The notes: generated from the sequence alone by a model not told the origin. Positions 53,188 to 61,704 are shown, counted from the stretch's first letter. The stretch: 64,000 nucleotides of DNA from Limnobacter sp. CACIAM 66H1 (GCF_001601825.1 NZ_LUJK01000010.1:16342-80341), one strand, 5' to 3'. Made by a program: numbers and translations.

Positions 53188-53832
53188 TCAGCTTCTCCAC
53201 TCCGGAAGCCGCACATCCTTCCACACTGCAAAGGCTCGCAGGCCTACGGTCACCAGTACACAGCCCAGCATGTTCACATACGCCGGGTTGTCCAGTTCAC
53301 GCAGGCCAACGTAAGCCCAGCCGCCGAAGAAGGCGCAAATGGCATAGGGGCGGTGGTCTTTGAAAGCTTGCGGAATTTCATTGCACACAATGTCGCGCAG
53401 CACACCGCCAAACACGCCAGTGATGACACCCATGAAAACGGCCACCAAGCTGGGCATGCCCGCCATGATGGCTGCGAAAACGCCCGCGGCGGTGAACAGG
53501 CCCAGCCCCAAAGTATCGGGCCACAAAATGGCTTTTTCAGTGAACTTGAAATGTCGCTGCCGCATAAACAACATGGCCACGATGCACAGCACGAACACGG
53601 CCCACAGCAATTCAATGTATTTCACCCAGAAAAAGGGGCGTACATCCAGCAACAAATCGCGCAGCGTACCGCCACCAAAGGCTGCCAAAAAGGCCACCAC
53701 GCACACCCCCACGGCGTCCAGCCGCTTGCGTGCACCTTCCAGAATTCCGCTGAGGGCAAAGGCCAGTGTGGCGACTACTTCAATGCCCAGTTGAATATTC
53801 TGGCTGAACTCCCCGGGGTTGAGCGTCGCCAT
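53188..53832 (-). CDS. TRIC-family (UPF0126) cation channel
   Basis: Membrane protein of 214 aa with seven hydrophobic segments and the duplicated GGGTLRDLLL and GGVLRDIVC motifs of the TRIC/YicG family, a homotrimeric K+-permeable channel fold. It follows the cupin gene by 1 bp on the minus strand, so the two are one unit. Substrate preference is not known from sequence. Confidence 0.87.
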   Translation of the reverse strand: MATLNPGEFSQNIQLGIEVVATLAFALSGILEGARKRLDAVGVCVVAFLAAFGGGTLRDLLLDVRPFFWVKYIELLWAVFVLCIVAMLFMRQRHFKFTEKAILWPDTLGLGLFTAAGVFAAIMAGMPSLVAVFMGVITGVFGGVLRDIVCNEIPQAFKDHRPYAICAFFGGWAYVGLRELDNPAYVNMLGCVLVTVGLRAFAVWKDVRLPEWRS

Positions 53833-53833
53833 G

Positions 53834-54199
53834 TCAGTTCACCGCCGCGCGATCAACGATCACGTAATGTTTGCGCACTGGCTCCAGTACCTCGAAAACA
53901 CCTGTGAATTCCGCAGGAATTACTCCGGCATCGCCCGGACCAAACTGCTCGGCCTGCCCTTGGGCATTCGTAATCTGAATGCGCCCTTGCAGCACATGGA
54001 AAAATTCGTCTTTGCCCGGGGCAAATGCAATGCGCCAAGCCCCTGTTTCGCAGGCCCACACACCAGCACTAACTCCGTTGTTTTCATAGTGATTCCAGGT
54101 GCTGCGCAAAGGGTTGCCTTTTTCAAGCCGATCAGGGCGAGGGCGGTCATGTTCAAGCGGCGTGTTGCACTTGGCAAATACAGTCAGTTTTTGTGTCAT
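53834..54199 (-). CDS. Cupin-domain protein (DUF861/EutQ-like)
   Basis: Single cupin of 121 aa with GVWACETGAWRIAFAPGKDEFFHVLQG and the second part FGPGDAGVIPAEFTG. The metal-binding pattern is partly changed (few of the usual His residues), so binding of small ligands without metal is possible. It is the first gene of a pair with the TRIC channel. Function unknown. Confidence 0.78.
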   Translation of the reverse strand: MTQKLTVFAKCNTPLEHDRPRPDRLEKGNPLRSTWNHYENNGVSAGVWACETGAWRIAFAPGKDEFFHVLQGRIQITNAQGQAEQFGPGDAGVIPAEFTGVFEVLEPVRKHYVIVDRAAVN

Positions 54200-54265
54200 G
54201 GATTGAACTTTGTTTTGAACCGTGGTCTATTGTAAAGGCAGGACTACAGGCAGGGGGCTTTAGCG

Positions 54266-54349
54266 ATGAAACAGTTTTGGGAGGCCCTGGGGCAGTGGTC
54301 AGCAGCCTTGTTGTGTAGCGTCATGCTGTATGAGGTCTTTGCTGCATAA
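54266..54349 (+). CDS. Putative 27-aa small membrane protein
   Basis: A short ATG-started frame in the 214-bp stretch 54200-54413, too small for the ORF track. It encodes 27 aa with a mainly hydrophobic second half (AALLCSVMLYEVFAA) after charged, aromatic MKQFWE. CAGGGGG lies about 8 nt before the ATG, a plausible ribosome-binding site. It is upstream of the radical SAM gene. Weak support: only length, start signal and hydrophobicity. Confidence 0.35.
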   Translation: MKQFWEALGQWSAALLCSVMLYEVFAA

Positions 54350-54413
54350 AACCCGGGAATCGATTGCGCCCGCTGGGTGTAGAATCTAGGCACGTTCAGC
54401 CCGAGGTTTTATC

Positions 54414-56327
54414 GTGTCTACCCCTTTCCGTGTGTTGTCTTTCATCCCGCCGATGACGCAGCTCAACACGCCCTATCCATCTACGGCTTACATCACCGGC
54501 TTTTTGCGCAAACAGGGCGTTGATGCCGTGCAGGCCGACATTGCGCTGGGCCTGGTGCTCAAGCTGTTTTCACCTGAAGGGCTGGACAGGATTGCCTCTG
54601 AAATTGAGCAGTACGAGGAGGTGACCGAGCGCGTGGCCCTGTTCATGGACCAGTTCAGCCGTTACCGTGCCACCATTGCCCCCACCATCCGCTTTTTGCA
54701 GGGGGGCGATTCCACCCTGGCCCACCGAATCAACAGCCGGGCTTTTTTGCCGGAAGGCCCGCGGTTCGAGGCGCTGGATGTGTATGTGGACGAAGAAGGG
54801 GGCGACCCGCTGGCCTGGGCCTTTGGTGCCTTGGGCGCGCAAGACAAGGCACGCCACCTGGCCACCTTGTACCTGAACGACCTGGCCGATGTCATTGCTG
54901 ATGCGATTGATGAGCGCTTTGAGTTTGTGCGGTATGCAGAATCACTGGCCGGTAGCCAGCCCAGCTTCGACCCGCTGGCTGACGCCTTGCAGCAGCCTTT
55001 CACGCTGATTGATGAAATTCTTGTCGAGCTGACACTGGAAGAATTCAGGCGGCAGCAACCGCAACTGGTGTTGTTGTCTGTGCCCTTTCCCGGCGCGGTG
55101 TATGCGGCCTTGCGCATGGCACAGGCCATGAAGGCCGAGAACCCCACCATCAAAATTGGATTGGGTGGTGGCTATGTGAACACCGAGTTGCGTGAACTGG
55201 GCGAGCCACGCCTTTTCGACTTCGTAGACTTCGTTACGCTGGATTCAGGCGAGCGCCCCCTGCTGTGCCTGATTGAATACCTGCAAGGCAAGCGTGGCCC
55301 ACAGCGGTTGGTGCGCACTTTCACGCGCAACGCTGAAGGAACGGTTCAATACACGAACTGGGCTGAACCCGATGTGCCGTTTGGCGATGTGGGCACCCCC
55401 ACTTGGGATGGTTTGCCATTGCACAGCTACCTTAGCCTGCTCGACATGTTGAACCCCATGCACCGGCTCTGGAGTGATGGGCGCTGGAACAAGCTGACTG
55501 TGGCGCACGGCTGCTACTGGAAAAAATGCAGTTTTTGCGATGTGTCGCTTGATTACATTTCCCGCTATGAAAACGCCACAGCCACCGAGCTGGTCAATCG
55601 CATTGAACAAATCGTGGCCGAAACTGGCCAAACCGGTTTTCATTTTGTGGACGAGGCTGCACCCCCCAAAGCCTTGAAGGCCTTGGCACAGGAATTGATT
55701 GCCCGCAATGTGTCCATCTCTTGGTGGGGCAACATACGGTTCGAAAAATCCTTCACGCCCGAGCTTTGCCAGTTGCTGGCTGACAGTGGCTGCATTGCGG
55801 TTAGTGGCGGGCTGGAGGTGGCATCCGACCGCTTGTTGAACCTGATGAAGAAGGGCGTTTCAGTGGAGCAGGTGGCGCGGGTCACCAAAGGCTTTACCGA
55901 TGCCGGCGTGTTGGTACACGCTTACCTGATGTACGGCTTCCCCACCCAAACTGTGCAAGACACCGTGGATGCGCTGGAATACGTGCGCCAATTGTTTGCC
56001 GAGGGCTGTATTCAATCGGGTTACTTTCATCGTTTTGCCTGCACCGTGCACTCGCCAGTGGGTAAAAACCCGGAAGAATATGGCATTCAATTGAAGCCCT
56101 TGCCCCAGGGCACTTTTGCGAAAAACGACATCGGCTTTATCGACCCCACGGGTGTAGACCATGCAGCGCTTGGCGAGGGCTTGAACCGCGCGCTTTACAA
56201 CTACATGCACGGCATTGGCCTGGACCAGAATGTGCGCAGCTGGTTTGACCAAAAAGTGCCTCGCCCCACGGTGCAAAAAAACTTCATTGAGCAGGCTTTG
56301 TACGGCAAACCAGTCAAAACAGCTTAA
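54414..56327 (+). CDS. B12-binding-type radical SAM protein
   Basis: Large radical SAM enzyme of 637 aa. Residues of about 200-305 look like a cobalamin-binding Rossmann-type region (VLLSVPFPGAVYAALRMA, GLGGGYVNTEL). The radical SAM core follows with HGCYWKKCSFCD. The iron-sulfur cysteines are spaced CX4CX2C instead of the usual CX3CX2C. The enzyme probably modifies a lipid, peptide or nucleic acid, but the substrate is unknown. The following gene, 33 bp downstream, encodes a tandem thioredoxin-fold protein and likely shares its transcript. Confidence 0.83.
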   Translation: MSTPFRVLSFIPPMTQLNTPYPSTAYITGFLRKQGVDAVQADIALGLVLKLFSPEGLDRIASEIEQYEEVTERVALFMDQFSRYRATIAPTIRFLQGGDSTLAHRINSRAFLPEGPRFEALDVYVDEEGGDPLAWAFGALGAQDKARHLATLYLNDLADVIADAIDERFEFVRYAESLAGSQPSFDPLADALQQPFTLIDEILVELTLEEFRRQQPQLVLLSVPFPGAVYAALRMAQAMKAENPTIKIGLGGGYVNTELRELGEPRLFDFVDFVTLDSGERPLLCLIEYLQGKRGPQRLVRTFTRNAEGTVQYTNWAEPDVPFGDVGTPTWDGLPLHSYLSLLDMLNPMHRLWSDGRWNKLTVAHGCYWKKCSFCDVSLDYISRYENATATELVNRIEQIVAETGQTGFHFVDEAAPPKALKALAQELIARNVSISWWGNIRFEKSFTPELCQLLADSGCIAVSGGLEVASDRLLNLMKKGVSVEQVARVTKGFTDAGVLVHAYLMYGFPTQTVQDTVDALEYVRQLFAEGCIQSGYFHRFACTVHSPVGKNPEEYGIQLKPLPQGTFAKNDIGFIDPTGVDHAALGEGLNRALYNYMHGIGLDQNVRSWFDQKVPRPTVQKNFIEQALYGKPVKTA

Positions 56328-56360
56328 TATTGACAGTATGTAAACTTTAAAGGTGGCACC

Positions 56361-57668
56361 ATGCGTTTAAAAACCCTGTTGATGCCCATGATCACCCAGC
56401 ACCGGTTTGCGCGCGGCACCCTGCTCGCCCAACGCACCAAGGCCGAAAAAGCCCGGCTGGCCTCGGGCCGCCCCCACGAGGTTTATTACTTTCATCAGGT
56501 GGACGACCCCTACAGCCATTTGGTGGCCCAGGCTTTGCCCCGCTTTTTGGCGCGTTACAACATTGAATTGAAGCCACATGTGGTGAGCCCCCCACCCGAT
56601 TCGGCCGCACCTGAACGGGAAAAACTGGTGGCCTACAGCCGAGTGGATGCTGCCTTGCTTGCGCAGCGCCATGGTTTGAGTTTTGTGGACCATGGCCGGC
56701 AACCAGCCTTAGCGCGTGCCCGTCAGGCCACCCACACTTTGGTGGCAGCCATTCAAGACGGGCAGTTTGTGGAGCATGTGGCCTCGGTGGGCCAGTGGTT
56801 GTGGGCCGGCGATGAAACCCAAATGCCTCCCGAGCAATTCAATGCATTGAAACCGGTGTCCAGCCAAGACGTGCAAAACCACATTGCACAGGCCGACGGG
56901 TTGCGAGACAAATTAGGGCATTACCTGGGCGGCATGTTGTATTACGAGGGCGAGTGGTACTGGGGCATTGATCGCCTGTACCACCTCGAGCAGCGCTTGC
57001 AGGCTTTGGGTGCGCAAGCCAATGGGGCCATTGCCTTGCTGTTTCCTGCAGACGATGGTCTTGAGCACGCCAAACCACTGGAGAACCCGCCAGACATTGA
57101 TTTCTTCTTTTCTTTCCGCAGCCCCTATTCCGCCATCGTGGCCCCCCGCATTTTCGAGTTGGGCCGCCTGACTGGCGCGAAAGTCAATTTGCGTTTTGTA
57201 TTGCCCATGGTGATGCGCGGCTTGCCCGTGCCCAAGGTGAAGCGCGAATACATTGTGTACGACACCGCCCGGGAAGCGCATGTGCGTAACATTCCTTTTG
57301 GTCGTTTGAACGACCCCGTGGGCAAACCCACTGAGCGCGGCCTTGCCTTGATTCCGTTTGCCGAACAGCACAGCAAGGGGCAAGAATTTGTGCTTTCCTA
57401 CATGCAGGGTGTGTGGGCTGAAGGCATTGACGCCGGAAGCGACAAAGGTTTGAAAAAAATTGTAGAACGCGCTGGTTTGCGTTGGGAAGGTGCAGAAGTG
57501 GCCCTGCAGCACGAGGCCTGGCGCGAGCGGGCCACAGCCAACAGAGAGGAGCTGTTTGCCGCTGGTTTGTGGGGGGTGCCCTCATTCAAGGTGGGCAATA
57601 CGGTGGTGTGGGGGCAAGACCGCCTGTGGGCTGTGCATGAAGCTTTGAAATTTCACTTAGCAACCTGA
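56361..57668 (+). CDS. Tandem DsbA/HCCA-isomerase-like thioredoxin-fold protein
   Basis: Protein of 435 aa with two related thioredoxin-fold units of the DsbA/2-hydroxychromene-2-carboxylate isomerase type. The first holds YYFHQVDDPYSHL (about 42-54) and the second FFFSFRSPYSAI (about 245-256) with GLWGVPSFKVG near the C-terminus. No CxxC is present, so it is not a classical disulfide oxidoreductase; the SxYS pattern suits glutathione-linked isomerases. It immediately follows the radical SAM gene. The joint role is unknown. Confidence 0.78.
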   Translation: MRLKTLLMPMITQHRFARGTLLAQRTKAEKARLASGRPHEVYYFHQVDDPYSHLVAQALPRFLARYNIELKPHVVSPPPDSAAPEREKLVAYSRVDAALLAQRHGLSFVDHGRQPALARARQATHTLVAAIQDGQFVEHVASVGQWLWAGDETQMPPEQFNALKPVSSQDVQNHIAQADGLRDKLGHYLGGMLYYEGEWYWGIDRLYHLEQRLQALGAQANGAIALLFPADDGLEHAKPLENPPDIDFFFSFRSPYSAIVAPRIFELGRLTGAKVNLRFVLPMVMRGLPVPKVKREYIVYDTAREAHVRNIPFGRLNDPVGKPTERGLALIPFAEQHSKGQEFVLSYMQGVWAEGIDAGSDKGLKKIVERAGLRWEGAEVALQHEAWRERATANREELFAAGLWGVPSFKVGNTVVWGQDRLWAVHEALKFHLAT

Positions 57669-57866
57669 TTTGCCTTGCTGAACGGGTGGGCATTTCACCG
57701 ACCCATACGAGCAAAAAACACAGCAATCTCCAGGTTTGGGTTTCAACAAAATATTGCAGTGTTCACACTTGAAGAAAAACAGGCAGGCGTCCGTTGGCAT
57801 TACGCAAAGGGTGCTTTTGCCGCAACTTGGACAAGTCAAAATCGACTCACGTACAACTTCAGTCAT
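57657..57866 (-). CDS. Cys-rich small protein with GDCCVFCSYG motif (mer-associated)
   Basis: Small protein of 69 aa with eleven cysteines: CPSCGKS, CEHC and the hallmark GDCCVFCSYGSVKCPP. This motif is known from mercury and other metal-resistance loci. The Met at 57866 (MTEVVRES) is chosen over the long ORF-track frame, which reads through merT. It lies 18 bp after merT on the same strand, so it is part of the mer unit. A metal-binding or zinc-ribbon role is inferred. Confidence 0.75.
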   Translation of the reverse strand: MTEVVRESILTCPSCGKSTLCVMPTDACLFFFKCEHCNILLKPKPGDCCVFCSYGSVKCPPVQQGKSGC

Positions 57867-57883
57867 GGTGCGTTCCCCCGCTT

Positions 57884-58198
57884 TTACATGAACCATGGCA
57901 CTGCCAACATGAGCATTGAAAGCACGGCGATTAACCAGTAAATCAGCTTCTGACCGCGGCTGCAAGCGTTGCAACCCTCCCTGCGCCAGAACATTTTGTA
58001 GTAAGCAAATGCCAGCAAGCTGATCGTGATCACCATAAAAACGGGTCGGTAGGGTTCCAACGCAGCAAATATGCCGATTGATGCACTGCTTCCCACGCCC
58101 ACAGCCAGCAGCAGAAGCGGACCAAGGCAACAAACGGAAGCCCCGAATGCCGCGAGTGCGGTCGCAATCAGGGTGCCGGTATTTTGAGGTGTTGTCAT
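57884..58198 (-). CDS. merT: Mercuric transport protein MerT-like
   Basis: Inner-membrane mercury transporter, 104 aa, about three membrane segments. The vicinal Cys pair is in ASVCCLGPLLLL (TM1) and a second pair in GCNACSRG in the following loop. Start ATG 58198, not the ORF-track start. It is divergent from merR with the mer operator between. No merP or merA gene is visible, so reduction of Hg(II) would depend on genes elsewhere. Confidence 0.85.
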   Translation of the reverse strand: MTTPQNTGTLIATALAAFGASVCCLGPLLLLAVGVGSSASIGIFAALEPYRPVFMVITISLLAFAYYKMFWRREGCNACSRGQKLIYWLIAVLSMLMLAVPWFM

Positions 58199-58239
58199 GT
58201 TGGTATTTCTCAATGCATTAGGAAGTGATATTGTGAAAG

Positions 58240-58261
58240 CCGTACCTAAGTACGGAGTCAA
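58240..58261 (-). promoter_or_regulatory. MerR operator-promoter of merT
   Basis: Dyad CCGTAC (58240-58245) and GTACGG (58250-58255) around CTAA, with TTGACT on the minus strand (58256-58261) as the -35 element, equals the known mer operator layout. A weak -10 (CACAAT) follows at about 20 bp spacing, the long spacer of MerR-activated promoters. It drives merT to the left and lies just before merR on the right. Confidence 0.8.
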
Positions 58262-58266
58262 CAGGC

Positions 58267-58674
58267 ATGATTCAAAAACACACATTAAGTATCGGCGGGT
58301 TGGCCCAGGCAGCGGGCGTGAATGTTGAAACCATTCGTTACTACCAGCGCGTGGGCATGCTTGCACAACCTGCAAAACCCCTTCAGGGCGCCCGTAAATA
58401 TGGTCCACGGGACATCAAGCAGATCCGCTTTATAAAGCGAGCGCAGGCCTTGGGTTTTACCCTGTCCGAGGTGGCTGAACTGCTAGCGTTGGGCAATGCG
58501 AGTTCCTGTCGTGAAACGCAGGTATTGGCTGAAAGCAAGCTGGAGTCCATTAGCTCACGGATTCAAGACCTTGTAAAAATGCAGGATACTTTGCAGCAGC
58601 TTGTGGCGCGGTGTAATGCAATAGACAAATCGACCAATTGCCCCATTATTGATGCATTGGTGGGCGATGAATAG
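58267..58674 (+). CDS. merR: Hg(II)-responsive MerR regulator
   Basis: MerR-family regulator of 135 aa. The N-terminal winged helix reads IGGLAQAAGVNVETIRYYQRVG. The three metal-binding cysteines are Cys81, Cys116 and Cys125 (SCRET and CNAIDKSTNC), with the same spacing as Cys79, Cys114 and Cys123 of Tn21 MerR. It is divergent from merT, with the operator in between. It likely activates merT and represses itself. Confidence 0.9.
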   Translation: MIQKHTLSIGGLAQAAGVNVETIRYYQRVGMLAQPAKPLQGARKYGPRDIKQIRFIKRAQALGFTLSEVAELLALGNASSCRETQVLAESKLESISSRIQDLVKMQDTLQQLVARCNAIDKSTNCPIIDALVGDE

Positions 58675-58675
58675 C

Positions 58676-58706
58676 TTGACCTTGTCACCATGTCAGGGTT
58701 TCTAAT
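58676..58706 (+). promoter_or_regulatory. MerR-family-type promoter before the CDF gene
   Basis: TTGACC (58676-58681), a 19-bp spacer and TCTAAT (58701-58706). Within the spacer ACCTTG and CAGGGT form an imperfect dyad (one mismatch in six) like that of CadR/PbrR/ZntR operators (ACCCT...AGGGT). A metal-responsive MerR-type activator is expected to bind; it need not be the local merR. Confidence 0.65.
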
Positions 58707-58738
58707 AAAGTAAAATAAGTACTGATCAAGGAAATTTC

Positions 58739-59386
58739 ATGCCAGGTTGCAACCATTGCCCCTCTGATGAAGCGGCCAAGTCTGCTGCAAACAATCCCGG
58801 TTTTCGCAAGGTATTGTGGATCGCGCTGATTGCGAACGCAGCCATGTTCTTCATTGAAGTGGGTGCCAGTTGGTCGGCAGGCTCCGTATCTCTGCTTGCC
58901 GATTCACTCGATTTTGGTGGTGATGCGGCCAACTATGCTTTGTCCCTGTTTGTGTTGGGAATGGCGCTTCAAACCCGTGCCAAAGCAGCCTTGCTCAAAG
59001 GGGTGTGCATGGGGCTGTATGGTGTTGGTGTATTGGGTTTTGCCGGGTATGCAGCCATGCACGGCCAGGTACCTTCTTACGCCACCATGGGTGTCGTGGG
59101 TTTAATGGCTTTGAGCGTGAACGTGGGTGTTGCAGCCATTCAGTACCGTTATCGCAATGGCGATTCCAACATGCGCTCGGTGTGGCTGTGCAGCCGCAAC
59201 GATGCAATCGGTAACCTCGCTGTGTTGGGTGCTGCATTGCTGGTGGGTGTTACGCAAACAGCCTGGCCCGATCTTGCGGTGGCCGCACTCATGGCCACAC
59301 TCGGTTTAACAGCGTCTGTCAGTGTCATCAAACAGGCAAGGGCTGAAATACGGGATGAGGCGATCACCGGTGCACATTCTCATTGA
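58739..59386 (+). CDS. Cation diffusion facilitator family transporter, short form
   Basis: Metal exporter of 215 aa with six predicted membrane segments and no cytosolic C-terminal domain. TM2 reads ADSLDFGGD, giving a DxxxD site, and TM5 reads CSRNDAIGN, giving a CxxxD site where most CDF proteins have HxxxD. It carries a Cys-His N-terminus (CNHC) and a C-terminal HSH. It is likely driven by the MerR-type promoter upstream. Metal choice may differ from zinc because of the Cys ligand. Confidence 0.8.
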   Translation: MPGCNHCPSDEAAKSAANNPGFRKVLWIALIANAAMFFIEVGASWSAGSVSLLADSLDFGGDAANYALSLFVLGMALQTRAKAALLKGVCMGLYGVGVLGFAGYAAMHGQVPSYATMGVVGLMALSVNVGVAAIQYRYRNGDSNMRSVWLCSRNDAIGNLAVLGAALLVGVTQTAWPDLAVAALMATLGLTASVSVIKQARAEIRDEAITGAHSH

Positions 59387-59424
59387 TTTGAGGTATTGAA
59401 CCTTTTTCTGTCTGTGTTACTCTC

Positions 59425-59790
59425 ATGCCCATGAAGAAAATTTATGTTCTGTTGTTGATCATGATGCTTCCGCTGCAAAGCCTTTGGGCCGCGGTGGAGT
59501 TGTATCACGTGCACGACTCAGGGCATGCTTCGTCGCTTCAAGTGGTGGGTCATTCTCACGGTAATCATGATCACTCCAGTACCTCTGCCGATACGCAAAG
59601 CCTTCAAGACAACGCGGGTAAATCGACATGTGATACCGACCACCACCACTGCCATGCTCACGGTGCGAGTGTGCTGCCCAGCCTGTTGACCATTGAAATG
59701 CTTCCCCATGCCCTGGATCAGGAATCTGATCAATTCACGGGCTTTCAATCTTTTTCTTCAAACCGCATCGAACGCCCGAAATGGGCCTGA
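59425..59790 (+). CDS. CzcI-like His-rich small periplasmic protein
   Basis: Exported protein of 121 aa with a signal peptide (VLLLIMMLPLQSLWAAV), a His-rich middle (HVHDSGHA, VGHSHGNHDHSS, DHHHCHAHG) and the terminal motif RIERPKWA, which recalls CzcI-type proteins at the front of czc operons. It lies upstream of czcC on the same strand with an 85-bp gap. Suggested role: binding or sensing divalent metals in the periplasm. Met 59425 or 59431 may be the start. Confidence 0.65.
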   Translation: MPMKKIYVLLLIMMLPLQSLWAAVELYHVHDSGHASSLQVVGHSHGNHDHSSTSADTQSLQDNAGKSTCDTDHHHCHAHGASVLPSLLTIEMLPHALDQESDQFTGFQSFSSNRIERPKWA

Positions 59791-59875
59791 ACAAAACCTG
59801 AGTTAGTTGTCCGTTTTGGCCTGTCTATGCCGGCTCAAGACTGAAATTTCATCAGCTTTTGTTTGGAGAGAATCC

Positions 59876-61123
59876 ATGTATTCACCACATCGTGTGGTGT
59901 CCACTTGCCTGGCTTTCTTAATGGCCAGCACGATGGCCTCGGCATTTGCCGAGTCGGCCGTCGAAGTGGAAACCGAATTGACGGTTCGCCTTGCGTTTGA
60001 ATCTGCATTAAGCCTGGATCCCGAGATTCAAGCCCAAGGCAAACGACTGGAGGCGCTTGAGGCCCGACGCAGTGCGGCAAACGCCTTCACTGCAGCGCCT
60101 CTTTCTGTAGAAGGTTCTTATCGAACCGACCGCAACTACAACAATCAGGGCCTGCGGGAGCTCGAACTGGGCTTGTCTGCCCCAATCTGGAACTGGAACG
60201 AACGCAGCCGGACACAGGCGCTGCGCGACAGTGAAATCGAGCTTGCCAAGAAGCAGCTTGAGCAGAAGAAGCTGGAACTTGCTGGCCTGGTTCGCCAAAC
60301 CCTGTGGGATACCCTGGCCGCCAATCTGGATGTTGAAATTGCACAGGTCCGGACCAAAACTGCCAAGGAATTGATGGTGGATGTGGATAGACGTGTCATG
60401 GCCGGGGAACTGGCACAGACTGATTTCTATCAGGCTTCTGCATTGTATGCCCAGTCCAAGGCCGACCTTGGGCGTGCATTGGGCGCTTTGGGAGACCTTA
60501 GCGCGGAATATGCCGCGATGATTGGTTTGCCTGTGTCAACACTGTCTCGCATTCAAACTGAAAGCACTGACATTCCCAATGGCTTGAAACCGCTGGATCA
60601 TCCTGCCCTGAAGCTGGCACAGGCGCAACTGAATGCACAGCAGCGACAGGCTGATCTGGTACAAACCCAGGCCAGAGCCAATCCCGAATTGGGGCTCGCG
60701 GTGATCAGTGACCGTGGCGCATTTTCATCAACAAGCGAAAAATCGCTCGTGGTGTCAACCCGCATACCGCTGGGCAATTCTTCAGAGTATCAAAGCCGGG
60801 TATTGCAGGCCGAAAGTGATCAGCTTGCCGCACAGGCCCTGCTGGTTAAAACGCAAAGGTCAGTGGTTGCGCGCGGCCGCGCTGCGGAGGGTAACCTGGA
60901 CATGTTTTCCCAGTTAAAAACGTCTGCACTGGAGCAGGCTGACCTTGCCGATAAAACGTATCGGCTGTATCGGCGTTCATTCGACTTGGGGGAAACCGAT
61001 CTTCCAACCCTGCTGCGCTTTGAACAACAGGCTTTTGAAGCCAACAGGCTTGCCCGAAAGTCTGCCGTGGAATATGCCGCCAAAGTCTCTGCCTACAAAC
61101 AGGCACTTGGACTTTTACCATGA
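59876..61123 (+). CDS. czcC: TolC-type outer-membrane efflux protein (CzcC-like)
   Basis: Outer-membrane channel of 415 aa for a heavy-metal RND system. A signal peptide ends near TMASAFA; the two coiled-coil halves (about 55-220 and 260-400) fit the OEP repeat. The start ATG 59876 has GGAGAGAA before it, replacing the ORF-track start. Its stop overlaps the start of the next gene as ATGA. Confidence 0.85.
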   Translation: MYSPHRVVSTCLAFLMASTMASAFAESAVEVETELTVRLAFESALSLDPEIQAQGKRLEALEARRSAANAFTAAPLSVEGSYRTDRNYNNQGLRELELGLSAPIWNWNERSRTQALRDSEIELAKKQLEQKKLELAGLVRQTLWDTLAANLDVEIAQVRTKTAKELMVDVDRRVMAGELAQTDFYQASALYAQSKADLGRALGALGDLSAEYAAMIGLPVSTLSRIQTESTDIPNGLKPLDHPALKLAQAQLNAQQRQADLVQTQARANPELGLAVISDRGAFSSTSEKSLVVSTRIPLGNSSEYQSRVLQAESDQLAAQALLVKTQRSVVARGRAAEGNLDMFSQLKTSALEQADLADKTYRLYRRSFDLGETDLPTLLRFEQQAFEANRLARKSAVEYAAKVSAYKQALGLLP

Positions 61124-61704
61124 CGATCAAAGAGATTCATGCCATGAAATACATCAATTCAAAATCGACTTACATGGGTGCGGTGTTTGTTGCACTCGCC
61201 CTTTTTACGACACCAAGCAGTTTTGCAGGCCCCGGACATGATCACGGTGATGAAGCGCCGACAGCCACTGGCGAAGCGTCGCCACGGGTGGTGATGGAAT
61301 CGGACCTGTTCGAAGCGGTGGGTATTTTGAAAGGTCGCACGCTGGAAATTTACATTGACCATGCTGCCACCAATGCACCAGTTGAAAATGCGGAGCTTGA
61401 TCTGGAGCTCAATGGAAACCCGACACCCGTTGAGTTGCATGCCGTGGGTGAATTTGATGCGGTGCTGCCTGAGGGTTTGTCTGAGGGATCCGTGTCGGTG
61501 GCCTTGACAGTTTCATCTGGTGAACTCACCGATCTGCTGGCCGGTCAACTCGACCTGTCGCATGCAGACGACCACGCCACCGATGAGGAATCTCATTCAC
61601 ATGCCTGGGAATGGGTGTTGTATGGCTTGGGCGGCATGTTGCTTCTCGGTTTGCCTGTTGTTGGTTTTGTACGAAAAAAAATGAAGGAAGGCAAACAATC
61701 ATGA
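61120..61704 (+). CDS. His-rich membrane-anchored accessory protein of the czc operon
   Basis: Protein of 194 aa with a signal peptide, the mature start GPGHDHGDEA, a beta-rich domain (about 50-145; IDHAATNAPVENAELDLEL) and one C-terminal membrane helix (GLGGMLLLGLPVVGFV) with a basic tail. It resembles no known czc protein in full; the first part shares GPGHDHGDEA with czcB. Starts and stops overlap its neighbours by ATGA on both sides, so it is tightly fitted in the operon. Confidence 0.75.
   Translation: MTIKEIHAMKYINSKSTYMGAVFVALALFTTPSSFAGPGHDHGDEAPTATGEASPRVVMESDLFEAVGILKGRTLEIYIDHAATNAPVENAELDLELNGNPTPVELHAVGEFDAVLPEGLSEGSVSVALTVSSGELTDLLAGQLDLSHADDHATDEESHSHAWEWVLYGLGGMLLLGLPVVGFVRKKMKEGKQS

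Noticed and set aside
57675-57941. 88-aa plus-strand ORF opposite the Cys-rich protein
   Set aside because: It is antisense to a strongly conserved Cys-rich gene and merT and has no family match.
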